A stretch of 64,000 nt of DNA from an uncultured bacterium (GTDB lineage: Bacteria > Verrucomicrobiota > Kiritimatiellia > CAIKKV01 > CAITUY01), in contig CAIVSY010000078.1 of NCBI GenBank assembly GCA_903908715.1, forward strand, positions 96,063-160,062, written 5' to 3'. The notes beneath the pieces are model-generated. The model did not search any database and was not told the origin of the DNA. It was given only the letters and a program-made list of their open reading frames with translations. A program made the position numbers and the translations under genes. The first letter of the stretch is position 1; each line of letters opens with the position of its first letter. Shown one piece after another: positions 43,907-52,736 of this stretch.

Positions 43907-44368
43907 TCAGAATCCGATCTGCCTGGCCGCTTCACTCAGTTCGGAATCACTGACTCCGCTGACCTGCTTCCACAATTCCGGATTCCACAACTCAAAACTC
44001 TGTATGGAACCGATCAGCACCACCTGCTCGGTTAACCGGGCGTATTCCAGCAATTCATCCTTGATGCGAATACGCCCCGCTGAATCCCACGGAACCAATT
44101 GCGAACGCGAACCCAACAACCGGGCAAATTGCCGTCCACTGTCATCCGCAATCGAAAGAGACCGCAGATTATTCAGTTTCCTCACCATCTCCCGTGCCGG
44201 ATACACACTCAAACACCGGTTCTTCTGAAGACTGGGTAACACATAAAGACTCCCCGGCAGACCGGCGTTCTCCCGCCACTCGGAAGGGATCGTCAGCCGC
44301 CGCTTCGGATCAAGGAGATGATCGAATCTTCCGACAAAGATCCCGCTCGCCTCTCCCAACCCGCCCAT
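43907..44368 (-). CDS. mraZ: Transcriptional regulator MraZ
   Basis: A 153 aa AbrB-like protein with two SpoVT/AbrB half-domains: GRFDHLLDPKRRLTIPSEW in the first, and LVPWDSAGRIRIKDELLEYA in the second, each followed by a characteristic strand. MraZ represses its own dcw operon by binding tandem repeats upstream. The start at 44368 has GAAGG at suitable spacing. Earlier in-frame starts (44431, 44389) fall in the predicted promoter and operator and are rejected. Confidence 0.93.
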   Translation of the reverse strand: MGGLGEASGIFVGRFDHLLDPKRRLTIPSEWRENAGLPGSLYVLPSLQKNRCLSVYPAREMVRKLNNLRSLSIADDSGRQFARLLGSRSQLVPWDSAGRIRIKDELLEYARLTEQVVLIGSIQSFELWNPELWKQVSGVSDSELSEAARQIGF

Positions 44369-44393
44369 CGCTATGCCTTCAGTCTCCATTTTT

Positions 44394-44441
44394 GCCACAC
44401 AATGATGTACTTCTGCCACACAATACACCACCTTGCCCCAC
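44394..44441 (-). promoter_or_regulatory. MraZ-type operator repeats
   Basis: On the minus strand GTGGGG, GTGGTG and GTGTGG begin at 44441, 44431 and 44421, an exact 10 nt period like known MraZ boxes (GTGGG repeats). An identical 10-mer (GCCACACAAT on the plus strand) also occurs at 44394-44403 and 44415-44424, a 21 nt period. The array overlaps the -10 region, consistent with autorepression. Confidence 0.7.
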
Positions 44442-44451
44442 CAAGAGTCAA
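44422..44451 (-). promoter_or_regulatory. Predicted promoter of the dcw cluster
   Basis: On the minus strand TTGACT (44451-44446) and TGTATT (44427-44422) are separated by 18 nt. Initiation near 44414 would give a leader of about 46 nt before mraZ. The MraZ repeats lie within it. Confidence 0.5.
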
Positions 44452-44635
44452 CGAATTTTAATGTTTTTCTTTGAGAGGCTCAGATGGGGACCAACTCACC
44501 CCGCACGTGTGTCCCGTTACCTAACCGCTTGCCTCGATCATTGAATCCTGATATCCAATCGGGACTCACAATGATTTCATGCCTGAAAACTTCTGTCCCT
44601 TTCTTGAAACCACTGCCCTGTTTGCTGGAACTTTC

Positions 44636-45658
44636 ATGATCCGCTGTCGCCCAGAACCCGACTGTCCCGTTTGCCAGAGGCCGGGAGTTCCATTCTATGC
44701 CAACCTGCAGGACTTCCATAAACCGGGATCGCAAGCGTGGAATTTTTCACGGTGCCCGCATCAGGATTGCGGGATGCTCTGGCTAAACCCGAGCCCCATC
44801 CCCGAGGATCTGCCCGCAGCATACGCCGATTACATGACTCATGTCCCTCTGAAAGAATCCCCCCGAAACTTCCTGAACAAGGCAAAGGCCAGGATCCTGT
44901 CATCCTATCTGCAGGTTCATTACGGGCAAAGTAACCGCACAATGACCACGGATCGAATGCTTTCCTCCATCCTGTATTGTTTTCCGGGCCATCGTGTGGA
45001 TGCAGACGCCACGGCATTCGGCTTGAAAGCTATCCCAGGAGGAAAATTGCTGGAAATCGGATGCGGAAGAGGCACCCAATTGAGCCTGCTCGGGAAACTC
45101 GGCTGGATTACTGAAGGACTGGACACGGATGCAACAGCCGTAGCCATCGCCCGGCAGCAGAACCCGAGCGTCCATGAGGGGGACGTCTTCAGCCGCGCAT
45201 ACGCACCCGGTTCTTTTGATGCCGTGGTGATGTCCCACGTCATTGAGCACGTCACCAGCCCCCTTCCCTTGCTGGCTGAATGCCATCGCATCATGAAGCC
45301 GCACGCCCGCCTGGCTATTCTCACGCCAAATTTGGAAAGCTGGGGCCATGCCATTTACAAGGGAAACTGGTACCCGCTCGATCCGCCACGGCACATCCAT
45401 CTTTTCACCCCGGCATCCCTTATGCACCTTTGCAGGAAAGCAGGTTTCCATATCACTTCCTGCCGCTCGACCCCTCGCTCGCGATCCGTGTTCCTGGCTA
45501 GCCGGGCCCTTGCAAGCAACAAAAACCTACCCGTCTCGACAACCATTCGATGGAAGAGCAGGCTCTGGATGGAGTGCATGGAAAACCTGGAGTGCATGCG
45601 CCTTTTCCTCAAACCATCCTGTGGAGAGGAATTGCACCTGATCGCAACCCGGAATTAA
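44636..45658 (+). CDS. SAM-dependent methyltransferase with N-terminal zinc ribbon
   Basis: A 340 aa protein. An N-terminal cysteine cluster (CPVC ... CPHQDC) precedes a class I methyltransferase domain with LLEIGCGRGTQLSLLGKLG, GLDTDATAVAIARQ and VMSHVIEHVTSPLPLLAEC. Then comes PPRHIHLFTPASLMHLCRKAG, usual in methyltransferases of glycan loci that modify sugars or terminate chains. An upstream ATG at 44579 would add 19 residues; ATG 44636 with GGAA upstream directly precedes the cysteine cluster. It is the first plus-strand gene of the glycan locus. Confidence 0.85.
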   Translation: MIRCRPEPDCPVCQRPGVPFYANLQDFHKPGSQAWNFSRCPHQDCGMLWLNPSPIPEDLPAAYADYMTHVPLKESPRNFLNKAKARILSSYLQVHYGQSNRTMTTDRMLSSILYCFPGHRVDADATAFGLKAIPGGKLLEIGCGRGTQLSLLGKLGWITEGLDTDATAVAIARQQNPSVHEGDVFSRAYAPGSFDAVVMSHVIEHVTSPLPLLAECHRIMKPHARLAILTPNLESWGHAIYKGNWYPLDPPRHIHLFTPASLMHLCRKAGFHITSCRSTPRSRSVFLASRALASNKNLPVSTTIRWKSRLWMECMENLECMRLFLKPSCGEELHLIATRN

Positions 45659-45695
45659 CCCATCCCGTCCCAAAAGAGAAAACACAGGAAAAACG

Positions 45696-46682
45696 ATGCA
45701 CCCCTCTCTGGATATTGTCATCGTCAACTGGAACTCGGGCAGGCAATTGCGGGAGTGCCTTGATTCCATTGATGCAGCAGACTGTTCCTCTCTGGATCTC
45801 CAGCGCGTTGTGGTGGTGGATAACGCATCAACGGACGGCGAGAAAGTGGAGACAACCCGATACAGGATCCCCCTGCAATGGATTCAAAACCCGGTGAATC
45901 GGGGATTTGCGGCCGCCTGCAATCAGGGCGCCCGGCACAGCCATGCGGATCTCGTTCTCTTCCTGAATCCTGACACCCGGGTTTCCCGCAGCACATTGGC
46001 ACAATCCGCGGAAGCGATCCGGCGCATGGCCGACCCATCGGTCGGCATTCTCGGCATCGCCTTGCACCACGAGGATGGATCACTCGCCTGCACCTGTTCC
46101 CGCTTCCCATCCCCATCTATCATCCTGTGTGAAATCCTGGGACTCAACCGTCTTTTCCCCTCGCTGTGCCCTTCGCATCTCATGACTCGCCGCGACCCGG
46201 CGCAAAGCGGCTTTGTGGACCAGGTCATTGGCGCATTCTTTCTCGTCCGCCGTGAGGTTTTTGACGCACTGGATGGGTTCGACGAGCGCTTCTTCGTCTA
46301 TTACGAGGAAGTCGATTTCGCGCGCCGAGCCCTTGATATGGGCTGGAAATGCTTCTATTTCGCCGAAACAGAGGCGTTCCACGAAGGAGGTGGAGCCTCC
46401 CGGCATGCCGCCAGCAATCGCCTTTTCCACCTCGTCCGCAGCCGTCTCCGGTATTGCCAGAAGCATATGGGTTTTGTTCCTACCATTATCCTCACCCTTG
46501 CCACATTGATTATAGAGCCCTGGACCCGTCTGTGCTCGGACCTCTTGCGCCGACAATGGCGCATGACCGTATCCAATCTGGTGGCCGCCTGCAAATTGTG
46601 GATGACCTTGCCATTTCTCTTTGTACCATCCGGAGATTTACCGCCCATGGAAGATCCCGGACAGAATCAGGGGAGAGCCTGA
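45696..46682 (+). CDS. Family 2 glycosyltransferase (rhamnosyltransferase-like)
   Basis: A 328 aa GT-A enzyme. It opens LDIVIVNWNSGRQLRECLDSI, then VVDNASTDG, NRGFAAACNQGAR and FLNPDT (the DxD-like position). GAFFLVRREVFDALDGFDERFFVYYEEVDFARR, here cited in part, is the acceptor-side block of WbbL-like rhamnosyltransferases. Hydrophobic stretches near 265-310 suggest membrane association. It probably adds a sugar from a nucleotide donor to the lipid-linked glycan on the cytoplasmic face. A dTDP-rhamnose donor would fit rfbB but is unproven. Confidence 0.9.
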   Translation: MHPSLDIVIVNWNSGRQLRECLDSIDAADCSSLDLQRVVVVDNASTDGEKVETTRYRIPLQWIQNPVNRGFAAACNQGARHSHADLVLFLNPDTRVSRSTLAQSAEAIRRMADPSVGILGIALHHEDGSLACTCSRFPSPSIILCEILGLNRLFPSLCPSHLMTRRDPAQSGFVDQVIGAFFLVRREVFDALDGFDERFFVYYEEVDFARRALDMGWKCFYFAETEAFHEGGGASRHAASNRLFHLVRSRLRYCQKHMGFVPTIILTLATLIIEPWTRLCSDLLRRQWRMTVSNLVAACKLWMTLPFLFVPSGDLPPMEDPGQNQGRA

Positions 46683-46686
46683 AGCT

Positions 46687-47763
46687 ATGAACCTGCTTGC
46701 CCTGACAAGGTATGGCAATCTCGCCGCCAGCAGCCGGCTGCGAATGGCTCAATATTTCCCATACCTGACCGCTCAAGGCCATACGGTAAAGGCATCACCT
46801 CTGCTGGAGAATCAGTCGCTCCTCCATTTCTATGCAACCGGGCATCACTCCTTCGCGCAGTTGGCAACCCATTACGGGAAGCGAATCCGGGAATGCCTGC
46901 GTTCCCAGCCCGTGGACCTGATCTGGGTGGAAAAGGAGTTGCTGCCATGGGTCCCCGCCTTTGCGGAACAATGGCTCCTGCAAGGCCGCCCCTATGTTGT
47001 GGACTACGATGACGCCACCTTCCATGTGTATGATCAGCATTCGCACCCGGTTCTCCGCAGGTTATTCGGACGCAAGATCGACACCGTGATGCAACACGCG
47101 TCACTCGTGATCGCCGGAAATGACTATCTGGCTCAACGGGCACGATCTGCAGGAGCTCCCCGCGTGGAGATACTCCCCACAGTTGTCGATCTGACCCGAT
47201 ATCCTTTGACGGAAAAAACGAACCAGGCCGCCCACCCTTTTACGGTTGGCTGGATAGGATCGCCAAGCACCACACGTTATCTCCATGCACTCACTCCCGC
47301 ATTCCGTACTCTTGCGGCGGAATCGCCATTCCGGCTCCTGCTGATTGGAGCCGCGCCCTTTCATCCTGACGGTGTGCCAGTAACCTCCCTCCATTGGCAG
47401 GAGTCCTCCGAGGCCCGCGATCTCCAGCAAGCGGACGTCGGCATCATGCCGCTGAATCACTCACCATGGGAGCTTGGGAAATGCGGGTGCAAACTCATCC
47501 AGTACATGGCTTGCGGCCTGCCCGTCATCGCATCTCCCGTCGGCATGAACGCCACGCTCGTTCAGCCGGGAACCCACGGATGGCTTGCGTCCTCACCCGG
47601 AGAATGGCTTGCACACCTTCGCCTCCTGCGCGACTCACCTGACCTGAGGAGGAAAATGGGGGCGGCGGGACGGCAACAGGTGGAGGAACAGTACCAGCTT
47701 GCCGTCACAGCGCCACGACTGCTGGGATGGATGGAGGCTCTCTGCAACCGGAAGAAGCAGTAA
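46687..47763 (+). CDS. Family 4-type glycosyltransferase
   Basis: A 358 aa GT-B-like protein. NLLALTRYGNLAASSRLRMAQYFPYL at the N-terminus is typical of the glycosyltransferases that start with an SSRLR motif. VGWIGSPSTTRYL begins the C-terminal domain, followed by DVGIMPLNHSPWELGKCGCKLIQYMACGLPVIASPVG (partial), a donor-binding region with the conserved KLIQYMACG. Donor and acceptor are unknown. It begins 4 nt after the stop of the preceding glycosyltransferase; an upstream in-frame ATG at 46621 lies inside that gene. Confidence 0.88.
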   Translation: MNLLALTRYGNLAASSRLRMAQYFPYLTAQGHTVKASPLLENQSLLHFYATGHHSFAQLATHYGKRIRECLRSQPVDLIWVEKELLPWVPAFAEQWLLQGRPYVVDYDDATFHVYDQHSHPVLRRLFGRKIDTVMQHASLVIAGNDYLAQRARSAGAPRVEILPTVVDLTRYPLTEKTNQAAHPFTVGWIGSPSTTRYLHALTPAFRTLAAESPFRLLLIGAAPFHPDGVPVTSLHWQESSEARDLQQADVGIMPLNHSPWELGKCGCKLIQYMACGLPVIASPVGMNATLVQPGTHGWLASSPGEWLAHLRLLRDSPDLRRKMGAAGRQQVEEQYQLAVTAPRLLGWMEALCNRKKQ

Positions 47764-47785
47764 GGGCTTACCCGGAGCCTTCCCG

Positions 47786-48373
47786 TCAATCCCCGCGGAA
47801 TGCCGGCATGGTCACATGACCAGGCGCATTGACTCCCCGCTGACATATGACCTGGACCACCGTCTTGAGCAGAATCAACAGGTCCAGCCGGAAAGACTGG
47901 TGGTCGACATACCAGACATCCCTCGCCAGCCGTGACTCCCACGTGGTGTCATTTCGGCCGTTCACCTGGGCCCAACCCGTAAGACCTGGCTTGACGCTGT
48001 GCCGACGGCTTTGTTCCAGTGAATATAACGGAAGGTATTCCATCAGCAACGGTCTCGGCCCGACCAGCGACATATCGCCTATCAGGACATTGATCAGTTC
48101 CGGTAATTCGTCCAGACTGGTTCGGCGCAGAAACCGCCCGAGACGCGTCATCCGCAACTCATCGGGCAACGGCAGGCCATCGTTCCCCTGACACTCCAGC
48201 ATGGTCCTGAATTTAATGAGGCTGAATGGCTCCCCCCCCAGTCCCGGCCGCCTCTGGATAAAGAAAACAGGCCGCCCCAACCGAAGGCGGATGCCCATCA
48301 TCACAATCAGCAGAATCGGCCCAGCCAGCATCAGGCCGAGAAGCGCTCCGACAATATCCATGAGCCTCTTCAT
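47786..48373 (-). CDS. PglC-type initiating sugar-phosphate transferase
   Basis: A 195 aa monotopic phosphoglycosyl transferase that attaches the first sugar-1-phosphate to undecaprenyl phosphate. The N-terminal re-entrant helix is KRLMDIVGALLGLMLAGPIL; then FIQRRPGLGGEPFSLIKFRTM, the catalytic DE pair in TSLDELPELINVL, GDMSLVGPRPLL and a C-terminal WYVDHQSFRLDLLIL block. The small size, without extra membrane helices, is that of PglC/WecP-like short members rather than WbaP. It starts at the ATG overlapping the flippase stop by 4 nt. The frame is open upstream to 49351, but that part lies over the flippase in another frame. Confidence 0.92.
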   Translation of the reverse strand: MKRLMDIVGALLGLMLAGPILLIVMMGIRLRLGRPVFFIQRRPGLGGEPFSLIKFRTMLECQGNDGLPLPDELRMTRLGRFLRRTSLDELPELINVLIGDMSLVGPRPLLMEYLPLYSLEQSRRHSVKPGLTGWAQVNGRNDTTWESRLARDVWYVDHQSFRLDLLILLKTVVQVICQRGVNAPGHVTMPAFRGD

Positions 48374-49695
48374 GCCTGACCTCGCAATCGCACAAGCGCA
48401 CTCCGCACAATTCCCCACCAGGCTTGAAAATCCTCCCGCCCGGGAATCCACATGCCATGCGCAGGCGCCGTAGTGGCTCTCCGGAACAGCCTCCACGCGC
48501 AGAACAATACCGCAACACGGGACAGGGAGACCGCCACAGCCGCTCCTTTGCAGCCATACACGGGGAACAACCCCCATGCAATCCCGCCGGTCAGCATCAC
48601 CCCAACCCAGGCCAGAGCCGTGGGAACCGCATGGCGGTCCCGCGCCAGGAAGGAGGTGGAAACCACGGAAATGCCGGTTGCCGCCCAGGAACCGGGAACA
48701 AGGATCAGGACCAGCTGGCCGACTCCGGCAAATTCCCTGCCGAACACCGGTTCCGCAAACAGGGCTCCCATCACCGCAGCAACCAGCGCAACGGCCAAAA
48801 CAAATGGATGGGTAAGCCGCATGACCCGGCTGGCACGAATGAACACTTCCGCAGCCGGAAGTCCTGACCAACGCGGAAGAGCAAAGGAAGTGATCATGGC
48901 AGGTATCACCAAGGACGTATCGACCAGCATAACCGCCACGGAAAATATACCCACATCCGCCGGCGTGCCCCTTGCCGAAAGCACCATCATCACGATTTGC
49001 AGGTAGAGCATCGATCCCACCGCCATTATGACCGACTTGGCGGCATAACGGGAGAAGCCACCCCACTTGAGGACCGGCGGGCAGACAGCCGTGTTCTGCC
49101 GGGCCAGTGAATAGACCCTCGCCAATCCTCCAGAAGCCATCAGGATGGGCAGAATGACCATGCACACCGCCACGGTCCGGATGTCCAGGCTGCCGCGGAA
49201 AACCAGTAGCAATCCCATTGCTATGGGGTAACTGACATACCCGAATGTCAGCAACCAGTTCACCATGGAAGGGCTCTGCAAGCCGACCAGGAACGCATAC
49301 GAGAGACTGCACGCCGCTTGGGCGGAAAACAACAGGACAAACAAGTTCCACGGGACCTCGCCACCTAGAAGGCGCGGCGGAAAAAGACCGCCAGCCGCTG
49401 TCATCAGCACAGCCACCACGCCCAGGTACGGGAACACCAAACGGAAAAGACGGCGGGCATTCGCGGGACGCGCCCCCAATTCATGCACGATTGCCAAATA
49501 GGTCCCTGACGTGCAAAGGGATGCCAGGATCGATGTCCACACCCCGAGTGTCGTAAGAATCCCCTTGCCATCGGCACCCAGTGCACGGGCAATCATGATA
49601 TTGGCGACAAAGCTGCCCACCAACCCCGCGCCTCTGGCAAACAGGGCGCCAACGGTCAGGCGCGTGAACTGTCTGGATGAATCCGGAATGCTCAT
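48370..49695 (-). CDS. Wzx-type polysaccharide flippase
   Basis: A 441 aa MATE/MOP-superfamily membrane protein with about 12 hydrophobic segments. It opens FTRLTVGALFARGAGLVGSF and has MIARALGADGKGILTTLG, a typical Wzx N-terminal region. It would move lipid-linked oligosaccharide from the cytoplasmic to the periplasmic face of the inner membrane. It overlaps its neighbours on both sides by 4 nt, between a glycosyltransferase and the initiating transferase, indicating a coupled operon. Confidence 0.9.
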   Translation of the reverse strand: MSIPDSSRQFTRLTVGALFARGAGLVGSFVANIMIARALGADGKGILTTLGVWTSILASLCTSGTYLAIVHELGARPANARRLFRLVFPYLGVVAVLMTAAGGLFPPRLLGGEVPWNLFVLLFSAQAACSLSYAFLVGLQSPSMVNWLLTFGYVSYPIAMGLLLVFRGSLDIRTVAVCMVILPILMASGGLARVYSLARQNTAVCPPVLKWGGFSRYAAKSVIMAVGSMLYLQIVMMVLSARGTPADVGIFSVAVMLVDTSLVIPAMITSFALPRWSGLPAAEVFIRASRVMRLTHPFVLAVALVAAVMGALFAEPVFGREFAGVGQLVLILVPGSWAATGISVVSTSFLARDRHAVPTALAWVGVMLTGGIAWGLFPVYGCKGAAVAVSLSRVAVLFCAWRLFRRATTAPAHGMWIPGREDFQAWWGIVRSALVRLRGQA

Positions 49696-50876
49696 CTGTT
49701 CTGCCGACGCTCCAGCTGCTTATGAAAAATATCCTCCAATGCCATGATACATTTTTCCCTGTCACACAGTTCCAGTGTGCGAATCCGGCCGCGGCGACCC
49801 CATTCCCGGCGCACTCCTGCCGGCAGGCTTGCCAGTCGCAATATGGCAGACGCCAACGCAACCGGATCCCGCGGTGGCACAAGGAAACCGCTTATACCAT
49901 CCTGGACCACATCCGGCAACCCACCCACCCTCGACGCCACCACCGGCTTCTCCATTAGCAAGGGCTCCACTGCTCCCCCAAGGTTCTCCGTCAATGAAGG
50001 AACCACCGGAATGTCGGTCGCGGCCAGAATCCGCGCCACATCCTTGCGGAAACCGGTGAAGGTGACGCGATCCCCAAGTCCCAGTTCAACTGCCATACGC
50101 CGCAGCGTTGCGGGATAGGAATCCCGCTGATCGGGCCGAAGCCCGTCGCCGACAATCAGGAAACGGGCATCCGGCCGTTTGACCCGCACAAATGAAGCCG
50201 CCTTCAGCAGCGTTTCATGCCCCTTGATCCCGCCCCCACCCAAATGGGGCGCCCTCCGGACTTGGGAGCGGGTAAAAGGCGGGTACAGATAGGCAACCAG
50301 GGAAACCACCAATGCATCCCGCGGAATTCCCAGTTCCTGGCGAACCGGCAGACCATCAAGAGCAGGATCAAAAGACGTCATCTCAAAAGGATAATGCACA
50401 CAATACGCCTTACGCCACGTAAGCAGCCGTCCGGCATAGTATTGCCTGACCCGTTCACAGCCGCCAATGAGGGCTGTGTCCATCCAGGAGGTCGCATAGT
50501 CAATCCTGCGGCTCGAGGAAATCTCAAGAGGCAGGGGCCCCGGCCATTGAGTTGCGCGCACAGGAACCCTCGCACGCCAGGCCGCCATACGACCCCAAAG
50601 GCATCCCGGAAAAAGATGCATATGCGCCACTTCCGCCCGCCAATTCTTGAGCCAGGAAGCAACCTCCTCAACATACGCCAGAATCTGCCGCACATCACGA
50701 ATTGCCGGCAATCGCCGAAAAAACAGCGGGATGTCCATCATACGGGCCCGTTCAACCAACGGCCCCTCGCCGGGCACGACAAGAGCAACCTCGTGCCCCC
50801 GGGCCCTGAACCCGGACAGGATGACATCGATCCACCCGCCCGCATAGGAATCCCCGACGATCTCAACAATGCGCAT
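49692..50876 (-). CDS. Family 4 glycosyltransferase
   Basis: A 394 aa GT-B enzyme. The N-terminal domain starts IVEIVGDSYAGGWIDVILSG. The donor domain has PDARFLIVGDGLRPDQRDS, VTFTGFRKDVARILAATDIPVVPS, NLGGAVEPLLMEKPVVAS and VGGLPDVVQDGISGFLVP, the standard GT4 pattern with E in the EPLLME motif. GAGGAGG lies upstream of its ATG, and its start overlaps the acyltransferase gene by 14 nt. Donor sugar unknown. Confidence 0.91.
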   Translation of the reverse strand: MRIVEIVGDSYAGGWIDVILSGFRARGHEVALVVPGEGPLVERARMMDIPLFFRRLPAIRDVRQILAYVEEVASWLKNWRAEVAHMHLFPGCLWGRMAAWRARVPVRATQWPGPLPLEISSSRRIDYATSWMDTALIGGCERVRQYYAGRLLTWRKAYCVHYPFEMTSFDPALDGLPVRQELGIPRDALVVSLVAYLYPPFTRSQVRRAPHLGGGGIKGHETLLKAASFVRVKRPDARFLIVGDGLRPDQRDSYPATLRRMAVELGLGDRVTFTGFRKDVARILAATDIPVVPSLTENLGGAVEPLLMEKPVVASRVGGLPDVVQDGISGFLVPPRDPVALASAILRLASLPAGVRREWGRRGRIRTLELCDREKCIMALEDIFHKQLERRQNR

Positions 50877-51441
50877 CCAACCTCCTCGCGCCCGCCCCCG
50901 CCCCTTCGGCGGCTACACCGCACTTCACCATCGCCCTTCTCTGCAATTCCAACAACTGCCCTACAGTTGGAACCACCCCGAACGGAAAAGGGGAATCCAC
51001 CAGTTCATCCCGGCGCCTTGTCATGTACTCCGTCGTCCTGGCAAGAGCCCTCGCAGGCACTCCCGCAACCACAGTGCCGGCAGGCACGTCAGAGGTCACA
51101 ACCGCCCCTGCCCCGACAATTACATCATCACCCAGTGTGACACCGGGCATGACAACCGAATTGTATCCCAGGAAACAACGATCCCCGATGCAAACGGGGG
51201 CAACCCGGTATTTGCCCGTATGAATGAACGTGGATGCATCATGCGTTAAAATCATGGCGGTTGGCGCCAGAACACAATCCCGGCCAATTGAGATCAGGCG
51301 AGGCGCCACGCCATCCAGGTTCTGCCGGTGATAGTAGGTGCCCTCCCCCACAACCATGCCCTGATACAGGCAGTCCCGGGATTCCGGACAGGATCCCAGC
51401 CTCCGAACCAGCCGCTGCAATACACCTTTCACCCATTTCAT
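50863..51441 (-). CDS. Left-handed beta-helix acyltransferase (WcaF-like)
   Basis: A 192 aa hexapeptide-repeat protein. Repeats with the [LIV]-G-x-x-x pattern include ISIGRDCVLAPTAMILTHD and PVCIGDRCFLGYNSVVMPG, then VTLGDDVIVGAGAVVTSDVPAGTVVAGVPA. It probably O-acetylates a sugar of the glycan from acetyl-CoA. It is the first gene of the minus-strand block that continues with a glycosyltransferase, flippase and PglC-type transferase. GGGAGA precedes the ATG. Confidence 0.9.
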   Translation of the reverse strand: MKWVKGVLQRLVRRLGSCPESRDCLYQGMVVGEGTYYHRQNLDGVAPRLISIGRDCVLAPTAMILTHDASTFIHTGKYRVAPVCIGDRCFLGYNSVVMPGVTLGDDVIVGAGAVVTSDVPAGTVVAGVPARALARTTEYMTRRRDELVDSPFPFGVVPTVGQLLELQRRAMVKCGVAAEGAGAGARRLDAHC

Positions 51442-51600
51442 GGATCGTCTCCCTTATATGGATGGGAGGCTAACAGCCCATGCCCCTTGGATCGAGAACG
51501 GAAATCCGCATTCCTTGACAGCTAACCTCCATTCTGGCATCTAAAACCCCCAACATCATCTCTAAAGAGACAGCAAGCGCACTCCTGGGGCCTAATCATC

Positions 51601-52713
51601 ATGCGGAAGACAAAACCCTTATGCCTGTTCAGCGCGAACCTGCATATCGGCGGAGCGGAACGCATGGTCATTCATCTGGCCCGTGCTTTCCGCCAGCTTG
51701 ACCTCCCGACCGATATCGTGCTCGGCAATGCGGAAGGCCCACTGCTGGAGGAATTGCCTTCCGGCGTGCAGATCGTGGACCTGCACGCCAGGCGTATCTC
51801 AAGGGCAATTGTTCCTTTCGCATCCTATCTTCGCAAACAACAGCCTGCCGGTATTGTATCCCTGCTGACGCATGTCAATCTGGCAGCAATTGCGGCCCGA
51901 AGCCTTGCACGTACCCCTTCAAGACTTTGCGCTTGCGAATGCGGCGTCCTGTCCGCCGCAACCAGGCAGGGAGGGCACTTCGCCAGTCCGTTCTTCCCAA
52001 TTCTGGCCAGACTCCTTTACCCGTTCGCCGACGCCCGGGTCGCCGTGAGCAACGCCACAGCAGACGACATGGCTCGCTCTTATGGCTTCCCCCGCGGGAA
52101 AATCCATGTCATTGTGGCCCCTGTTGATGTCGAATGGATTCGATCCCTTGCAACCGCGGCAGTGGATCATCCATGGTTCCGCGATCCCTCAATCCCCATC
52201 ATTCTCGGGGTCGGACGCATGGCCAGAGAGAAGGACTTTCCCACCCTTGTTCAAGCTTTTGCCCGGTTGCGCGCAAAACGACCGCTTCACCTTGTCCTGA
52301 TCGGCGACGGAGACCAGCGCCCAATCCTGGAACAGGAAGTTGCATCCCTCGGTCTGTCCGCCGATGTCTGGATGCCCGGATTCGACCCCAACCCTTTCCG
52401 CTTTATGTCACGCTCGGCGGTAACCGTTGCTCCATCCAAATGGGAAGCGGGAGCGTATTCCCTTCTGGAATCCATGGCTCTTGGAATTCCCGTTGTCGGA
52501 ACCCGTTGTCCGGGTGGTGTGGCTGACTTTCTCGGTAACGGGCAGCTTGGCCCGCTGGCAATTCCGGGAAACGCCGAGTCCCTGGCCAATTGCATCGAAG
52601 AAGCACTTTCTGCCCCCATCTCACCCCGTATTCTCCAAGCCCATGCGGAAACCTTTTCCCCTGTAGCCATCGCCCGGCGCTTCCTCGAACTGACGGCGCC
52701 CCAATACCTCTGA
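51601..52713 (+). CDS. Family 4 glycosyltransferase
   Basis: A 370 aa GT-B enzyme. SANLHIGGAERMVIHLARAF is the typical GT4 N-terminal motif, with SNATADDMARSYGFPRGKIHVI at the domain junction, ILGVGRMAREKDFPTLVQAF, LVLIGDGDQRPILEQEV and the donor site APSKWEAGAYSLLESMALGIPVV (partial). It is a lone plus-strand gene between two minus-strand blocks, with a TTGACA at about 51515 in the 159 nt upstream gap but no convincing -10. Its Shine-Dalgarno is weak. Confidence 0.9.
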   Translation: MRKTKPLCLFSANLHIGGAERMVIHLARAFRQLDLPTDIVLGNAEGPLLEELPSGVQIVDLHARRISRAIVPFASYLRKQQPAGIVSLLTHVNLAAIAARSLARTPSRLCACECGVLSAATRQGGHFASPFFPILARLLYPFADARVAVSNATADDMARSYGFPRGKIHVIVAPVDVEWIRSLATAAVDHPWFRDPSIPIILGVGRMAREKDFPTLVQAFARLRAKRPLHLVLIGDGDQRPILEQEVASLGLSADVWMPGFDPNPFRFMSRSAVTVAPSKWEAGAYSLLESMALGIPVVGTRCPGGVADFLGNGQLGPLAIPGNAESLANCIEEALSAPISPRILQAHAETFSPVAIARRFLELTAPQYL

Positions 52714-52736
52714 TCACAGGAACGCCACAGGGCACC

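Noticed and set aside
43555..43935. A 126-codon minus-strand frame across the mraZ-rsmH junction
   Set aside because: It overlaps rsmH and the mraZ end in a different frame, lacks a ribosome binding site and has no motif; the smaller frame 43653-43874 is better placed.
48374..49351. Upstream part of the open frame that contains the PglC-type transferase
   Set aside because: It overlaps the Wzx flippase in another frame and reads as cysteine/glycine-rich nonsense. The real gene starts at the ATG overlapping the flippase stop.
51546..51575. TCTCT-AA-AGAGA palindrome upstream of the 51.6 kb glycosyltransferase as a copy of the sHSP upstream palindrome
   Set aside because: Arms and spacer differ (2 nt instead of 5) and no -24/-12 promoter accompanies it, so a shared activator site is not supported.
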